Origin: Microbacterium hydrocarbonoxydans
Lineage (GTDB): Bacteria; Actinomycetota; Actinomycetes; Actinomycetales; Microbacteriaceae
DNA length: 64,000 nucleotides
Reading direction: 5' to 3'
Assembly: GCF_000956475.1 (NCBI RefSeq)
Contig: NZ_JYJB01000010.1
Coordinates: forward strand, 124,001-188,000
A program made the translations under genes and the position numbers. The notes under the pieces were generated by a model that was not told the DNA's origin, made no database searches, and saw only the letters and a list, made by a program, of their open reading frames with translations. Positions 47,035-58,422 of this stretch are shown piece after piece (within the stretch, counting starts at the first letter, position 1; the number at the start of each line of letters is the position of its first letter).

Positions 47035-47429
47035 GTCCGCAGCGCACCCCCGCACGTCAACGAACACTCGTGCAGAAGCTCGCTCCGATCGTGCTGGGCT
47101 TCGAGTCGATCGTGGTTTTCCTCGCCGGCCTCACCGTGTTCGGGCTGAAGGCGCTGCCTGCGGGTGTGCCGCCGTGGTGGGGCATCGCAGGCGGTGCGGT
47201 GGTCGGCCTCGCCTGCATCGCGGTCGCGGGGATGATCACCAGGCCGTGGGCGATCACTGCGGGCTGGGTGATCCAGGCGATCATCGCCCTCTCCGCGATC
47301 CTCGTGCCTGCGATCCTGCTGGTCGTCGTGATTTTCGGCGGCATGTGGGCGTATGCGACGATCATGGGGGCGAAGCTGGACGCACGACGCCCCGCAGCCG
47401 AATCCCCGACTCAGACAGAGAGTGAATGA
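47031..47429 (+). CDS. DUF4233-domain membrane protein
   Basis: A 132-residue protein with four membrane segments (APIVLGFESIVVFLAGLTVF; GIAGGAVVGLACIAVAGMIT; WVIQAIIALSAILVPAILLV; VVVIFGGMWAYATIM), matching the DUF4233 family that sits between folC and ndk in actinobacteria. Function unknown. GTG 47031 overlaps the folC stop; the longer frame upstream is a shadow. ndk starts one base after its stop. Confidence 0.9.
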   Translation: MSPQRTPARQRTLVQKLAPIVLGFESIVVFLAGLTVFGLKALPAGVPPWWGIAGGAVVGLACIAVAGMITRPWAITAGWVIQAIIALSAILVPAILLVVVIFGGMWAYATIMGAKLDARRPAAESPTQTESE

Positions 47430-47430
47430 C

Positions 47431-47847
47431 ATGGCCACCGAAGAAACCCTCGTCCTCGTCAAGCCCGACGGCGTCGCTCGCGGCCTCACCGGCGCGATCC
47501 TCGCCCGCATCGAGGCGAAGGGGTACGCCCTCGTCGACATCCGCCTGGTCGACCCCGACCGCGACCTGCTCGCCGCGCACTACGCCGAGCACGAGGGCAA
47601 GCCCTTCTACGAGCCGCTGCTGGAGTTCATGCTCTCCGGCCCGTCGGTCGCCATCCGCCTCGCGGGCAATCGCGTGATCGAGGGCTTCCGCTCTCTCGCC
47701 GGCACCACCGACCCGACCACCGCGGCCCCCGGCACGATCCGCGGCGACTTCGGCCGCGACTGGGGACTTAAGGTGCAGCAGAACCTCGTGCACGGCTCCG
47801 ACAGCCCGGAGTCCGCAGCTCGCGAGCTCGGCATCTGGTTCGGCTGA
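47431..47847 (+). CDS. ndk: Nucleoside diphosphate kinase
   Basis: A 138-residue kinase equilibrating NTP and NDP pools. KPDGVARGLTGAIL near the N-terminus, RGDFGRD, and the phospho-histidine motif NLVHGSDSPESAARE (His near residue 118). Usual length. ATG 47431 lies directly after the DUF4233 stop. Followed by a strong bidirectional hairpin. Confidence 0.97.
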   Translation: MATEETLVLVKPDGVARGLTGAILARIEAKGYALVDIRLVDPDRDLLAAHYAEHEGKPFYEPLLEFMLSGPSVAIRLAGNRVIEGFRSLAGTTDPTTAAPGTIRGDFGRDWGLKVQQNLVHGSDSPESAARELGIWFG

Positions 47848-47856
47848 ATCTCGCAC

Positions 47857-47901
47857 AGACGCAAGAACGCCCTCCCGTTTGGGGGGGCGTTCTTCGCGTC
47901 T
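47857..47901. terminator. Bidirectional terminator between ndk and VKOR gene
   Basis: Stem AAGAACGCCC / GGGCGTTCTT (with extra C-G pairs around a TCCCGTTT-G loop), continued outward by AGACGC / GCGTCT. It lies between two convergent genes ending at 47847 and 47912. Confidence 0.88.
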
Positions 47902-47911
47902 CCGGAGCGGA

Positions 47912-48523
47912 TCAGGGGAACAGGCCGATGACCGAGCCGATGACGTCGACGCCGGCGACCTGAGCGAGCACGATGATGAGCGCGAAGGAGACGATGGATG
48001 CGAGCGGAACCCACGCCCCGAGGCGCTGTGCACGCTCCCGCGCGGACTCCGAGACGCGGAAGGTGCCGTTCTGGAAAAGCTGCAGGACCGTGGAGTAGAA
48101 CGTGGGGATCACCACCACGTAGGTGAGCGCGCACCACGGGCACAGCGTGTGCAGGTCGAAGAAGCTCTGGCCGATCAGCCAGCAGATGAACACGAACGCA
48201 CAGGCGATGCCGAGCCCGTACAGCGCCCAGAACCACCGGGGGAACCGGGCTCCGGCGAGGATCGCGACGCCCACCACGAGAGGCGCCATCCATCCGGTGA
48301 GCCCGATGATCGGGTTGGGGAAGCCGAACACGGACCCCTGCCACGACTGCAGGTTGGTGCCGCACTGCACGAAGACGCTGACGTCGCAGTTCAATGTCGT
48401 GTCAGGGTTCTCGAGCAGGGCGAACTTCTCGACGGTGAGCTGGAATGCGGCCCACCAGCCGAAGACGCTCGCGATGATCAGCCAGACGGCATAGACGACG
48501 GGGCGGGTGCGCTGCTCGCTCAT
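47912..48523 (-). CDS. Vitamin K epoxide reductase-family protein (disulfide-forming)
   Basis: A 203-residue membrane protein with four to five segments. The redox sites are Cys46 and Cys54 (NCDVSVFVQC) and the CPWC motif at 128-131 (LHTLCPWCALTY). In actinobacteria VKOR replaces DsbB: it passes electrons from DsbA-like proteins to menaquinone and so drives disulfide formation outside the cell. The 1026-codon frame reaching back over the rne gene is a GC-rich shadow; ATG 48523 gives the family length. No DsbA-like gene is fused or adjacent. Confidence 0.92.
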   Translation of the reverse strand: MSEQRTRPVVYAVWLIIASVFGWWAAFQLTVEKFALLENPDTTLNCDVSVFVQCGTNLQSWQGSVFGFPNPIIGLTGWMAPLVVGVAILAGARFPRWFWALYGLGIACAFVFICWLIGQSFFDLHTLCPWCALTYVVVIPTFYSTVLQLFQNGTFRVSESARERAQRLGAWVPLASIVSFALIIVLAQVAGVDVIGSVIGLFP

Positions 48524-48620
48524 ATGTGGATTATCACAGTGATGGCTATGCGTCGGGCGAAAACGCACCGGCGAAACCCCGGCGAAGAGCGCGGATGCCG
48601 CGAACCGCGGCACATGGTGC

Positions 48621-48626
48621 GATAAT
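48621..48626 (+). promoter_or_regulatory. Putative rne -10 element with long leader
   Basis: GATAAT, about 180 bases before the proposed start of the RNase E/G gene. The long leader (about 48634-48805) fits the fact that RNase E genes are often controlled through their own 5' untranslated region. The rest of 48524-48805 shows no gene or other element. Confidence 0.4.
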
Positions 48627-48805
48627 GGCCTGTGATGCATCGCTCGGCGCATGCCGCAGCGCGCATCGACGCAGACTTCGGGGCCGGATGCCCCACGTGA
48701 CCAGAGCCATGAGCCGGTCACACACCGAGTGAGTTCGCGGCACCCGCGGGTGCCGCATGAGATTTCGCGAGGCACGAAGTGTCCCGCGCGAGGAGCAAGC
48801 CAGAG

Positions 48806-51268
48806 ATGGCCGATGAGACGAATGACTACGACACCCCTACCCTCGACTTCTCTGCGGATGCCGACGCACCCGCAGAGGTAGCGGTCGACACTCCGGAGGC
48901 TGCAGAGAGCTCCGGCACCGCAGGCGTGCCCGAAGCCGCTGAGTCTCCGGACGCGGAGTCGCCGAGCGACGACGGTGCGGCCGGGGAATCGGCGGCCTCC
49001 GCTGAGGGCGAGCCTCAGGAGCCGGCTGCGGACGCTGCCGCCGGCGACGCTTCCGAGGAAGCTGCCTCCGAGGACGCCGTTCCGGCTGACCCGGCAGCAG
49101 ACGCTCCGGCTGACCCGGCAGCAGAGGCTCCGGCCGCGGAAGAGCCCGCTCCCGTCGACGAGCCCGCTCCTGCCGAGAAGCCTGTCACGGCGGTCACTCT
49201 CGGCCTGCTGCCCGAGGTGTTCGTCTCTCAGGTGTCCACTCAGCTGCACTTCTACGCGCCCGAGATCGTGCCCCTTCCGGCCCGCACCGGACGCATCTTC
49301 GATCGCATCGCCGATCGGGACCAGGACGAGCCCTCGGCATCCGCTCGCGGTCGCCGACGCCGCCGCGGCGGCTCCGACGCCGACGAAGAGCGCTCCGAGC
49401 CCCGTCAGCCGCGTCAGCGAGTCGTCGAGTACATCACCGAGCCCAAGGCCATCAAGGGCTCCACGCGCCTCGAGGCCAAGAAGCAGCGCCGTCGCGACGG
49501 CCGCGATGCCGGGCGTCGTCGTCCCGTCGTGACCGAGGCCGAGTTCCTCGCGCGCCGCGAGTCGGTCGACCGCAAGATGGTGGTCCGCTCCAAGAACGGC
49601 CGCACCCAGATCGGCGTCCTCGAGGACGGCGTGCTCGTCGAGCACTACGTCGCCCGCAACCAGGACGCATCGCTGATCGGCAACGTGTACCTCGGCCGCG
49701 TGCAGAACGTGCTGCCCAGCATGGAAGCAGCGTTCGTCGACATCGGCCGCGGCCGCAACGCCGTGCTGTACTCGGGCGAGGTCGACTGGGACGGCGTCGA
49801 GACCGGAAACCAGCCGCGCCGCATCGAGCTTGCTCTCAAGCCCGGCGATCGAGTCCTCGTGCAGGTCACCAAAGACCCCGTCGGCCACAAGGGCGCGCGC
49901 CTCACCAGCCAGATCTCGCTGCCCGGCCGCTACCTCGTCTACGTGCCCGGCGGCTCGATGAACGGCATCAGCCGCAAACTCCCCGACAACGAGCGCGCGC
50001 GCCTCAAGCGCATCCTCAAGGAGGTGCTCCCGGAGTCCTCCGGCGTGATCGTGCGCACGGCGGCAGAGGGCGCCACCGAAGACCAGCTGACCCGCGACGT
50101 GCAGCGCCTCACCACGCAGTGGGAGCACATTCAGAAGCAGGTCGAGAGCCAGCAGGCGCCCGCACTCCTGCACGCCGAGCCGGATCTGCTCGTCAAGATC
50201 GTCCGCGACGTCTTCAACGAGGACTTCACGAAGATGCTCATCCAGGGACAGGATGCTCAGCAGACGATCCGCGCCTACCTCGAGAGCGTCGCGCCCGATC
50301 TGCTCGAGCGGGTCGAGGCCTACGAGGACGAGACCGATCCGTTCGACGCGTTCCGCATCACGGAGCAGATCGAGAAGGCCCTCGACCGCAAGGTGTGGCT
50401 GCCTTCTGGCGGTTCGCTCGTGATCGACCGGACAGAGGCCATGACGGTCGTCGACGTCAACACCGGCAAGTTCGTCGGCTCGGGTGGAAACCTCGAGGAG
50501 ACCGTCACCAAGAACAACCTCGAGGCTGCGGAGGAGATCGTCCGCCAGCTGCGCCTGCGGGACATCGGCGGCATCATCGTCGTCGACTTCATCGACATGG
50601 TGCTCGAGTCGAACCGCGACCTCGTGCTGCGCCGTCTGATCGAGTGCCTCAGCCGCGACCGGACCAAGCATCAGGTCGCCGAGGTGACCTCGCTCGGACT
50701 CGTGCAGATGACCCGCAAGAAGCTCGGCCTCGGCCTGCTGGAGACCTTCAGCGAGGCGTGCGACGTGTGCGCGGGCCGCGGCGTGGTCGTGCACCACGAC
50801 CCGGTCGTGAAGCATCGCGCTCCGTCCAACGGCAACGGCAACGGCAACGGTCAGCAGGGACGTCGCCAGCGAGGAGGCGGCTCGCAGGGTCAGGCTCAGA
50901 GCGCGCAGCCGGTCCAGGTCGTCACGCACAGCATCCCCGAGGGAGCGAAGTCCGCACTCGCGCAGATCGCGGCGTCCACGAGGGTTCCGCATGCAGACGA
51001 GACGACGGATGCTGCAGCACCCGTCGTGGAGGCTGCAGCCGCCGAGCGCCCCAAGAAGCCGCGGAAGAAGCGCGGCGGAGAGCGCAAGGGGCCGAAGTCT
51101 CCCGCGGAGGCGCTGCTCGACTCGGTTCTCGACGCGCTGCCGGAGCCCAAGGCTCCCGGTCAGGGGCGGGGCCGTCGTCGTGTCACCACGGCGGCGCTGA
51201 CCGGCACGCCGGTCGCCGTCAACAATGACTCGTCAGCGCCGGTCTCTGGCGGGGACGCGCAGTCCTGA
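48806..51268 (+). CDS. rne: Ribonuclease E/G
   Basis: An 820-residue endonuclease central to mRNA decay and rRNA processing. The first 150 residues are acidic and Ala-rich (EEAASEDAVPADPAADAPAD), probably disordered. Then an S1 RNA-binding domain (about 290-370, VYLGRVQNVLPSMEAAFVDI), catalytic aspartates Asp550 (VVDVNTGKFVG) and Asp594 (IIVVDFIDM), and the Zn-link C652DVC655. The C-terminal tail is Gly/Asn/Gln then Lys-rich. ATG 48806 with GAGGAG upstream is preferred; GTG 48779 would add 9 residues. Its 3' end overlaps the convergent DUF4031 gene by 36 bases. Confidence 0.95.
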   Translation: MADETNDYDTPTLDFSADADAPAEVAVDTPEAAESSGTAGVPEAAESPDAESPSDDGAAGESAASAEGEPQEPAADAAAGDASEEAASEDAVPADPAADAPADPAAEAPAAEEPAPVDEPAPAEKPVTAVTLGLLPEVFVSQVSTQLHFYAPEIVPLPARTGRIFDRIADRDQDEPSASARGRRRRRGGSDADEERSEPRQPRQRVVEYITEPKAIKGSTRLEAKKQRRRDGRDAGRRRPVVTEAEFLARRESVDRKMVVRSKNGRTQIGVLEDGVLVEHYVARNQDASLIGNVYLGRVQNVLPSMEAAFVDIGRGRNAVLYSGEVDWDGVETGNQPRRIELALKPGDRVLVQVTKDPVGHKGARLTSQISLPGRYLVYVPGGSMNGISRKLPDNERARLKRILKEVLPESSGVIVRTAAEGATEDQLTRDVQRLTTQWEHIQKQVESQQAPALLHAEPDLLVKIVRDVFNEDFTKMLIQGQDAQQTIRAYLESVAPDLLERVEAYEDETDPFDAFRITEQIEKALDRKVWLPSGGSLVIDRTEAMTVVDVNTGKFVGSGGNLEETVTKNNLEAAEEIVRQLRLRDIGGIIVVDFIDMVLESNRDLVLRRLIECLSRDRTKHQVAEVTSLGLVQMTRKKLGLGLLETFSEACDVCAGRGVVVHHDPVVKHRAPSNGNGNGNGQQGRRQRGGGSQGQAQSAQPVQVVTHSIPEGAKSALAQIAASTRVPHADETTDAAAPVVEAAAAERPKKPRKKRGGERKGPKSPAEALLDSVLDALPEPKAPGQGRGRRRVTTAALTGTPVAVNNDSSAPVSGGDAQS

Positions 51269-51499
51269 GGCGATGAGCCGTCGCACCAGCTCCTTGCCGG
51301 AGACGTGGTGCGCACCGGCGGCGACGAGCCGGGGGAGCATCTCCTCCGGCACGTCGTAGTGGTCGAGATCGAACGCGCGCGCCGGCACGCTCTGCGAGCG
51401 CGCGAAGGCATGGAGCTCGTCGAGGCTGTCGTCGCTGACGAGGTGCGCCCACAGCCGTCCGTGCGCGGGCCAGAGAGGGTCGTCGACGAGAACGGTCAT
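51233..51499 (-). CDS. DUF4031-domain protein
   Basis: An 88-residue protein: MTVLVDDPLWPAHGRLWAHL, DELHAFARSQSVPARAFDLD, HYDVPEEMLPRLVAAGAHHV, matching the small DUF4031 family of actinobacteria. Function unknown. Convergent with rne, overlapping its 3' end by 36 bases, and divergent from rplU. Confidence 0.88.
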   Translation of the reverse strand: MTVLVDDPLWPAHGRLWAHLVSDDSLDELHAFARSQSVPARAFDLDHYDVPEEMLPRLVAAGAHHVSGKELVRRLIASGLRVPARDRR

Positions 51500-51537
51500 G
51501 TCTCCAGCGTAGGTTCAGACACGCCCCTCCGGGCGTT

Positions 51538-51566
51538 TTGCGACACTGCCCCGCATCCGGTAAAGT
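51538..51566 (+). promoter_or_regulatory. rplU-rpmA promoter
   Basis: -35 TTGCGA (51538-51543), exactly 17 bases, -10 TAAAGT (51561-51566). Good agreement with a housekeeping sigma promoter. Transcription would start near 51573, leaving a leader of about 140 bases before rplU. Confidence 0.8.
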
Positions 51567-51572
51567 AGTCCC

Positions 51573-51712
51573 TTGGTGCGTAAGCCGCGTCGTTCCTGAC
51601 GGACGAAGCGGAGAGTCTTGCGTTCGCACCCGTCGCTCTGCGGCGCATGCAAGCAACAGTCTTCCCGTGAGATTCTCGGAGCCGACGTGCTCCCCAACGA
51701 AACAGGTATGAA
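51573..51712 (+). promoter_or_regulatory. rplU 5' leader, possible L21-type regulatory RNA
   Basis: A leader of about 140 bases with several possible stems (for example GCGTCG...CGACG-type pairs around 51585-51605, and GCTCTGCGGCGC near 51635). Leaders before rplU control ribosomal protein operons in Firmicutes; whether this one matches a described actinobacterial class cannot be decided by eye. No reading frame of note is within it. Confidence 0.35.
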
Positions 51713-52021
51713 GTGGTTTACGCAGTAGTGCGCGCCGGTGGGCGGCAGGAGAAGGTCGAGGTCGGCACGATCGTTCAGCTCGACCGTGTGCAGGCTGCCC
51801 AGGGCGAGAAGATCGAGCTGGCCGCTGTGCTGCTCGTCGACGGCGCCACGGTGACCACCGACGCTGACAAGCTCGCGAAGGTCAAGGTCACGGCTGAGGT
51901 TCTCGGCAACCTCCGCGGCCCGAAGATCATCATCCAGAAGTACAAGAACAAGACCGGCTACAAGAAGCGTCAGGGCCACCGCCAGGAGCTCACGCGCGTC
52001 AAGATCACCGGCATCAAGTAA
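51713..52021 (+). CDS. rplU: 50S ribosomal protein L21
   Basis: A 102-residue L21: [18 protein letters not shown] at the N-terminus and the C-terminal [18 protein letters not shown] signature. GTG start gives the standard length. Binds 23S rRNA with L20. Followed 18 bases later by rpmA in the universal L21-L27 pair. Confidence 0.98.
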   Translation: MVYAVVRAGGRQEKVEVGTIVQLDRVQAAQGEKIELAAVLLVDGATVTTDADKLAKVKVTAEVLGNLRGPKIIIQKYKNKTGYKKRQGHRQELTRVKITGIK

Positions 52022-52039
52022 GACCGAGGAGACCAGGAC

Positions 52040-52297
52040 ATGGCACACAAAAAGGGCGCAAGCTCCACCCGTAACGGTCGTGACTCCAACGCACAGCGCC
52101 TTGGCGTCAAGCGCTTCGGCGGCCAGCAGGTCCTCGCAGGCGAGATCATCGTCCGCCAGCGCGGTACGCACTTCCACCCCGGCGTGAACGTCGGACGTGG
52201 CGGCGACGACACGCTGTTCGCTCTCGCCGCCGGTGCGGTCGAGTTCGGCGCGAAGGGCGGCCGCAAGGTCGTCAACATCGTCGCAGCAGCTGAGTAA
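52040..52297 (+). CDS. rpmA: 50S ribosomal protein L27
   Basis: An 85-residue L27: [40 protein letters not shown]. Its N-terminal tail reaches the peptidyl-transferase centre. GAGGAG ribosome site before ATG 52040. A strong terminator follows, before obgE. Confidence 0.98.
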   Translation: MAHKKGASSTRNGRDSNAQRLGVKRFGGQQVLAGEIIVRQRGTHFHPGVNVGRGGDDTLFALAAGAVEFGAKGGRKVVNIVAAAE

Positions 52298-52320
52298 TCA
52301 CACCAGCACAGCAGACATCC

Positions 52321-52359
52321 GATTCGGGGCGGGCTTCGGCCCGCCCCGAATCTGTTTTT
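52321..52359 (+). terminator. Intrinsic terminator after rpmA
   Basis: A perfect 14-bp stem GATTCGGGGCGGGC / GCCCGCCCCGAATC with a TTCG tetraloop, then TGTTTTT. The clearest terminator in the window. obgE would need read-through or its own start signal behind it. Confidence 0.95.
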
Positions 52360-52361
52360 GA

Positions 52362-54655
<2,294 letters not shown>

Positions 54656-54664
54656 ACTGGCGAG

Positions 54665-55918
54665 ATGACCGACCAGACCCCGCAGGCGCGCCTGGAGCGC
54701 GCCAAAGAGGCGTCTCGCGCCACGGCAGCCCTCACCAGCGACGACAAGGCACGTGTGCTCGAGGCCATCGCCGTGGCCCTTGAGCACAACGCCGCGCAGA
54801 TCATCGAGGCGAACGCCAAGGACATCGTCCGCGGTCGTGAGGGGGGAATCGGCGAATCGCTGATCGACCGCCTGCGCCTCGATGACAAGCGAGTGGCAGC
54901 TCTCGCCTCGGCCGTGCGCGATGTGGCTGCTCTGCCGGACCCGGTCGGCCGGGTCGTCGGAGGGCACCGGATGCCGAACGGAGTCGCGCTCGAGCAGGTG
55001 CGCGTGCCCTTCGGCGTGGTCGGTGCGATCTACGAGGCGCGCCCGAACGTCACGGTCGACATCGCGGCCCTCGCGCTGCGCTCGGGCAACGCGATCGTGC
55101 TCCGCGGTGGCAGCGCCGCCCTGGAGTCGAACACGGTCCTGGTGGCTGTGATGCGCGACGCTGTGGCCGGCGCCGGGCTCACGCCCGAAGCGATCCAGAC
55201 CGTCGATGACTTCGGTCGCGAGGGCGCCAAGGCGCTCATGCACGGCCGGGGGTTCATCGACGTGCTCGTGCCGCGGGGGAGCGCAGGCCTCATCGAAGCG
55301 GTGGTCACGGAATCGACCGTCCCCGTGATCGAGACCGGTGCGGGGAACGTGCACATCCTGCTCGACGAGAGCGCTCCGGACGACTGGGCGCGCGACATCG
55401 TCGTGAACGCCAAGGTGCAGCGTCCGAGCGTATGCAACGCGGTGGAGACCGTGCTGGTGCACCGTCAGGCGGCGCCGCGTCTCGTCCCCCTGGTCGCCAG
55501 TGCGCTGCAGAGCGAGGGCGTCGCGATCCACGGCGACGACATGGTCGCGGGCCTCGTGTCGAACGTGATCCCCGCCACCGAGGAGGACTGGGCGACGGAG
55601 TACCTGAGCCTCGACATCGCGATGAAGGTCGTCGACTCGCTCGACGAGGCACTCGAGCACATCAGGCGCTACAGCACGGGCCACACCGAATCGATCGTGA
55701 CGACCGACTCCCGCAACGCCGAGCGGTTCCTCGCCGAGGTCGACTCGGCAGTCGTGATGGCGAACGCCTCGACCCGGTTCACCGACGGCGGAGAGTTCGG
55801 CTTCGGAGCCGAGGTCGGCATCTCGACGCAGAAGCTGCACGCGCGCGGCCCCATGGGCCTGGCCGAGCTGACCAGCACGAAGTGGTTGGCGCGTGGAGCG
55901 GGTCAGACCCGCGGCTGA
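54665..55918 (+). CDS. proA: Glutamate-5-semialdehyde dehydrogenase
   Basis: A 417-residue NADPH-dependent enzyme reducing glutamyl-5-phosphate to glutamate semialdehyde. Motifs: RVPFGVVGAIYEARPNVTVD, ALRSGNAIVLRGGSAALESN, catalytic Cys in KVQRPSVCNAVETVLVH, and DGGEFGFGAEVGISTQKLHA. Directly after proB; may also have its own promoter. Confidence 0.98.
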   Translation: MTDQTPQARLERAKEASRATAALTSDDKARVLEAIAVALEHNAAQIIEANAKDIVRGREGGIGESLIDRLRLDDKRVAALASAVRDVAALPDPVGRVVGGHRMPNGVALEQVRVPFGVVGAIYEARPNVTVDIAALALRSGNAIVLRGGSAALESNTVLVAVMRDAVAGAGLTPEAIQTVDDFGREGAKALMHGRGFIDVLVPRGSAGLIEAVVTESTVPVIETGAGNVHILLDESAPDDWARDIVVNAKVQRPSVCNAVETVLVHRQAAPRLVPLVASALQSEGVAIHGDDMVAGLVSNVIPATEEDWATEYLSLDIAMKVVDSLDEALEHIRRYSTGHTESIVTTDSRNAERFLAEVDSAVVMANASTRFTDGGEFGFGAEVGISTQKLHARGPMGLAELTSTKWLARGAGQTRG

Positions 55919-55922
55919 GGGC

Positions 55923-55928
55923 TAGACT
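55923..55928 (+). promoter_or_regulatory. Putative -10 before the 74-aa membrane-protein gene
   Basis: TAGACT just after proA, followed in the leader by GGGGCG-CTGTAT-CGCCCC (55931-55948), a small hairpin. It would serve the small membrane protein and possibly nadD and the genes behind it. Confidence 0.5.
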
Positions 55929-55970
55929 TAGGGGCGCTGTATCGCCCCCGGGTCACGAATTGGAGCAAGG

Positions 55971-56195
55971 ATGAACCTCGTCGCACAGATCGCGATGGCC
56001 GCCGCAGAGACCGAGCATCACGGCAACGTGCCGCTCGAGACGCTGATCTTCGGAGTCATCGCCGCGATCGCGTTCACCGCGCTCGCTCTGGTGACGCTGT
56101 CGTACAAGAACGTCGCCAACCGTCACTCGGCCAAGGCCGAGGCATTCGCCGCGAAGCACGGCAAGGACGGCCACGGGGCGGGGCACGGCCACTAA
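55971..56195 (+). CDS. Small single-span membrane protein
   Basis: A 74-residue protein: short N-terminus, one membrane helix (LETLIFGVIAAIAFTALALVTLSY), then a basic, His/Gly-rich tail (HGKDGHGAGHGH). I recall similar small proteins between proA and nadD in actinobacteria, with no function. The His-rich end could bind metal; this is speculation. GGAGCAAGG before ATG 55971. Confidence 0.75.
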   Translation: MNLVAQIAMAAAETEHHGNVPLETLIFGVIAAIAFTALALVTLSYKNVANRHSAKAEAFAAKHGKDGHGAGHGH

Positions 56196-56201
56196 GACCG
56201 C

Positions 56202-56804
56202 ATGAGCACAACGACCTCGCGCGCCCCGCGCATCGGCGTGATGGGCGGGACGTTCGATCCGATCCATCACGGACATCTGGTCGCCGCCAGCGAGGTCGCG
56301 CACTCCTTCGATCTCGACGAGGTCGTCTTCGTGCCCACCGGGCGCCCGTGGCAGAAGCACGACGTCACGCCCAGCGAGCATCGCTATCTGATGACGGTCA
56401 TCGCGACCGCATCCAACCCGCAGTTCACGGTCAGCCGGGTCGACATCGACCGCGAGGGGCCCACGTACACGATCGACACACTGCGCGATCTGAAGCGCGA
56501 TCGACCGGATGCCGAGCTCTTCTTCATCACCGGAGCGGATGCCGTAGCGCAAATTCTCAGTTGGAGAGACCATGATGAGTTGTGGGAGCTGGCCCATTTC
56601 GTCGCGGTCTCTCGTCCAGGACATGTCCTGAGCACGGACGGCCTCCCACCCGGCGACGTCAGCCAGCTCGAGGTGCCGGCGCTGTCGATCTCGTCGACGG
56701 CATGCCGTGAGCGGGTGCACGACGGAGAGCCGGTGTGGTACCTCGTTCCCGACGGGGTCGTTCAATACATCGCGAAGCATCATCTGTATCGGAGCAAGGC
56801 ATGA
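56202..56804 (+). CDS. nadD: Nicotinate-nucleotide adenylyltransferase
   Basis: A 200-residue nucleotidyltransferase joining nicotinate mononucleotide and ATP to deamido-[23 protein letters not shown] carries the (H/T)xGH motif; [10 protein letters not shown] near the C-terminus is the second nucleotide site. Six bases after the previous stop, and its own stop overlaps the next ATG. Confidence 0.97.
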   Translation: MSTTTSRAPRIGVMGGTFDPIHHGHLVAASEVAHSFDLDEVVFVPTGRPWQKHDVTPSEHRYLMTVIATASNPQFTVSRVDIDREGPTYTIDTLRDLKRDRPDAELFFITGADAVAQILSWRDHDELWELAHFVAVSRPGHVLSTDGLPPGDVSQLEVPALSISSTACRERVHDGEPVWYLVPDGVVQYIAKHHLYRSKA

Positions 56805-58051
56805 GTACATCGGATCAGCAAGAGCACGGTCCGCTGACGCGCAAGCAGCTGCGAGAGATCCGACTGACGGGTTCGACGCCGGTCATCTCCGCTGAAGACG
56901 CGGCGGCTGCAGCGGCAGCGCCCGCGGCACCGCCCGTCCCGCCGCTGCCGCGTCCGGCCGAACCGGTCGAGATCGCTCCCGCGCCGCGCCACGATGTCGA
57001 CTCCGCAGGAGCCCCGCTGACCCGTCGTCAGATCCGCGAGCAGGAGCGCATCAAGACCGCATCCGTCCCGGTGATCGGCGGGGAGGATGCACCGACCGAG
57101 GAGGCTCCTGCCGAGGATGCTCCGGCCGAGGGCGCTCCGGCCGAGGAGACTCCGGCCGGGGAAGCCGCCGATGAGCAGACCCCCGCGGCGCCGCCCGCGC
57201 AGGACGAAACCGGCGCCGCTGACGCGGAGGAGATCGTCTCGGCGATCCCCGCGTTCGCGCCGTCGGCCCCTGCCACCTCCGACGACGACGATGACGACAT
57301 CGACGAGCAGGTCGACGTCGCGCCGGTGAGTGCCGCGTCCGCGGCCGACACTGTCGGCGAGATGCCACTCGCAGACGACGCGACTCCGGTCGAGATCGAT
57401 CTCGGTCACGTCGACGACGACCCGGTGGTCGCGGTCGCGGCTCTCGGCATCGAGGTGCAGGAGCCTGCCGAAGACGAGCACGACGATGCGGATGACGTGC
57501 TCGCCGACGTGAACAGCGCCGACGACGCCGATGTCGCCGAGGGCGAGCGCCCTGTCGTGAGCGAGACGTTCGGACACGGCCTCCTCGCGGATGCCGCGCC
57601 GGCGCAGTCGTTCGCTCCGTCGTTCGACGAACTGCTGTCGGCCGACAGCTCTGGCGGCTCGCAGCACACGGCATCCAACGCCCTGATCTTCAACCGTCCT
57701 GCCGGCGAGGGCTCCCTCGACGGCCCGGTCGCCTCGACCGGTGAGATCCTCGTGACCGGCTCCTACGAGCTCCCGCAGGGGATCGGCTCGCAGGGTCACG
57801 CGCACGGCGTCGCCGACGGCAAGGACGTCGACTCCGTGCTCATCGACGGCGAGCTGCCCCCGGCATCCTCGCCGACTCCGATCGCGGCGAGTGCCGCGGT
57901 CAGCACCATCAAGCCCGCCGGTGAGGTCATCCGACCGCCGGCACCCGAAAAGGGCAACAAGCTCATGCTCACCCTCGCGATCGTGGCGGGCGGTCTGGCG
58001 CTCGCGCTGGGTGTCGTCCTGATCGTCGCCTTCACAACGAAATTGATCTGA
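56801..58051 (+). CDS. Acidic, mostly disordered protein with C-terminal membrane helix
   Basis: A 416-residue protein. Two related segments at the N-terminus, [19 protein letters not shown] and [20 protein letters not shown], are about 65 residues apart. The middle is Ala/Pro/Asp/Glu-rich and low-complexity ([25 protein letters not shown]). One membrane helix lies near the end ([20 protein letters not shown]), leaving a very short tail. The cytosolic acidic part would face inward. Similar proteins sit between nadD and rsfS in Microbacteriaceae as far as I recall; function unknown. ATG overlaps the nadD stop. Confidence 0.8.
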   Translation: MSTSDQQEHGPLTRKQLREIRLTGSTPVISAEDAAAAAAAPAAPPVPPLPRPAEPVEIAPAPRHDVDSAGAPLTRRQIREQERIKTASVPVIGGEDAPTEEAPAEDAPAEGAPAEETPAGEAADEQTPAAPPAQDETGAADAEEIVSAIPAFAPSAPATSDDDDDDIDEQVDVAPVSAASAADTVGEMPLADDATPVEIDLGHVDDDPVVAVAALGIEVQEPAEDEHDDADDVLADVNSADDADVAEGERPVVSETFGHGLLADAAPAQSFAPSFDELLSADSSGGSQHTASNALIFNRPAGEGSLDGPVASTGEILVTGSYELPQGIGSQGHAHGVADGKDVDSVLIDGELPPASSPTPIAASAAVSTIKPAGEVIRPPAPEKGNKLMLTLAIVAGGLALALGVVLIVAFTTKLI

Positions 58052-58422
58052 TGCAGTCACCTGAAACCGCCGAAGAAATGCTGCAGATCGCAGTCGATGC
58101 CGCAGTCAGCAAGGGCGGGGAGGATCTGGTCGCGCTGAACGTGTCGGAGCCGCTGCCGCTCGTCGACATCTTCCTGCTCGTCACCGGAAACAGCGAGCGC
58201 AACGTCGCCGCGATCGCCGACGAGATCGAGGACAAGCTCCTCGAGTCGGGCCACAAGCGCGTGCGCCGCGAGGGGCGAGCCGAGGCCCGCTGGGTCCTGC
58301 TCGACTTCGGCGACCTGATCGTGCACGTCTTCCACCAGGAGGAGCGGGTCTACTACGGCCTGGAGCGCCTGTGGAAGGACTGCCCGGTCGTGCCGTTCGA
58401 GCTCGCGGCCGACCCCGCCTGA
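58051..58422 (+). CDS. rsfS: Ribosomal silencing factor RsfS
   Basis: A 123-residue Iojap-family protein: VALNVSEPLPLVDIFLLVTG, NVAAIADEIEDKL, REGRAEARWVLLDFGDLIVH, VFHQEERVYYGLERLW. It binds L14 and keeps ribosomal subunits apart when nutrients are low. Start shares base 58051 with the previous stop; the stop overlaps the next gene. Confidence 0.96.
   Translation: MQSPETAEEMLQIAVDAAVSKGGEDLVALNVSEPLPLVDIFLLVTGNSERNVAAIADEIEDKLLESGHKRVRREGRAEARWVLLDFGDLIVHVFHQEERVYYGLERLWKDCPVVPFELAADPA

Noticed and set aside
47912..50992. 1026-codon minus-strand open frame across the rne gene
   Set aside because: It is antisense to a clear RNase E/G gene. Only its last 203 codons (VKOR) have family motifs. 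Long antisense frames are expected in high-GC DNA.
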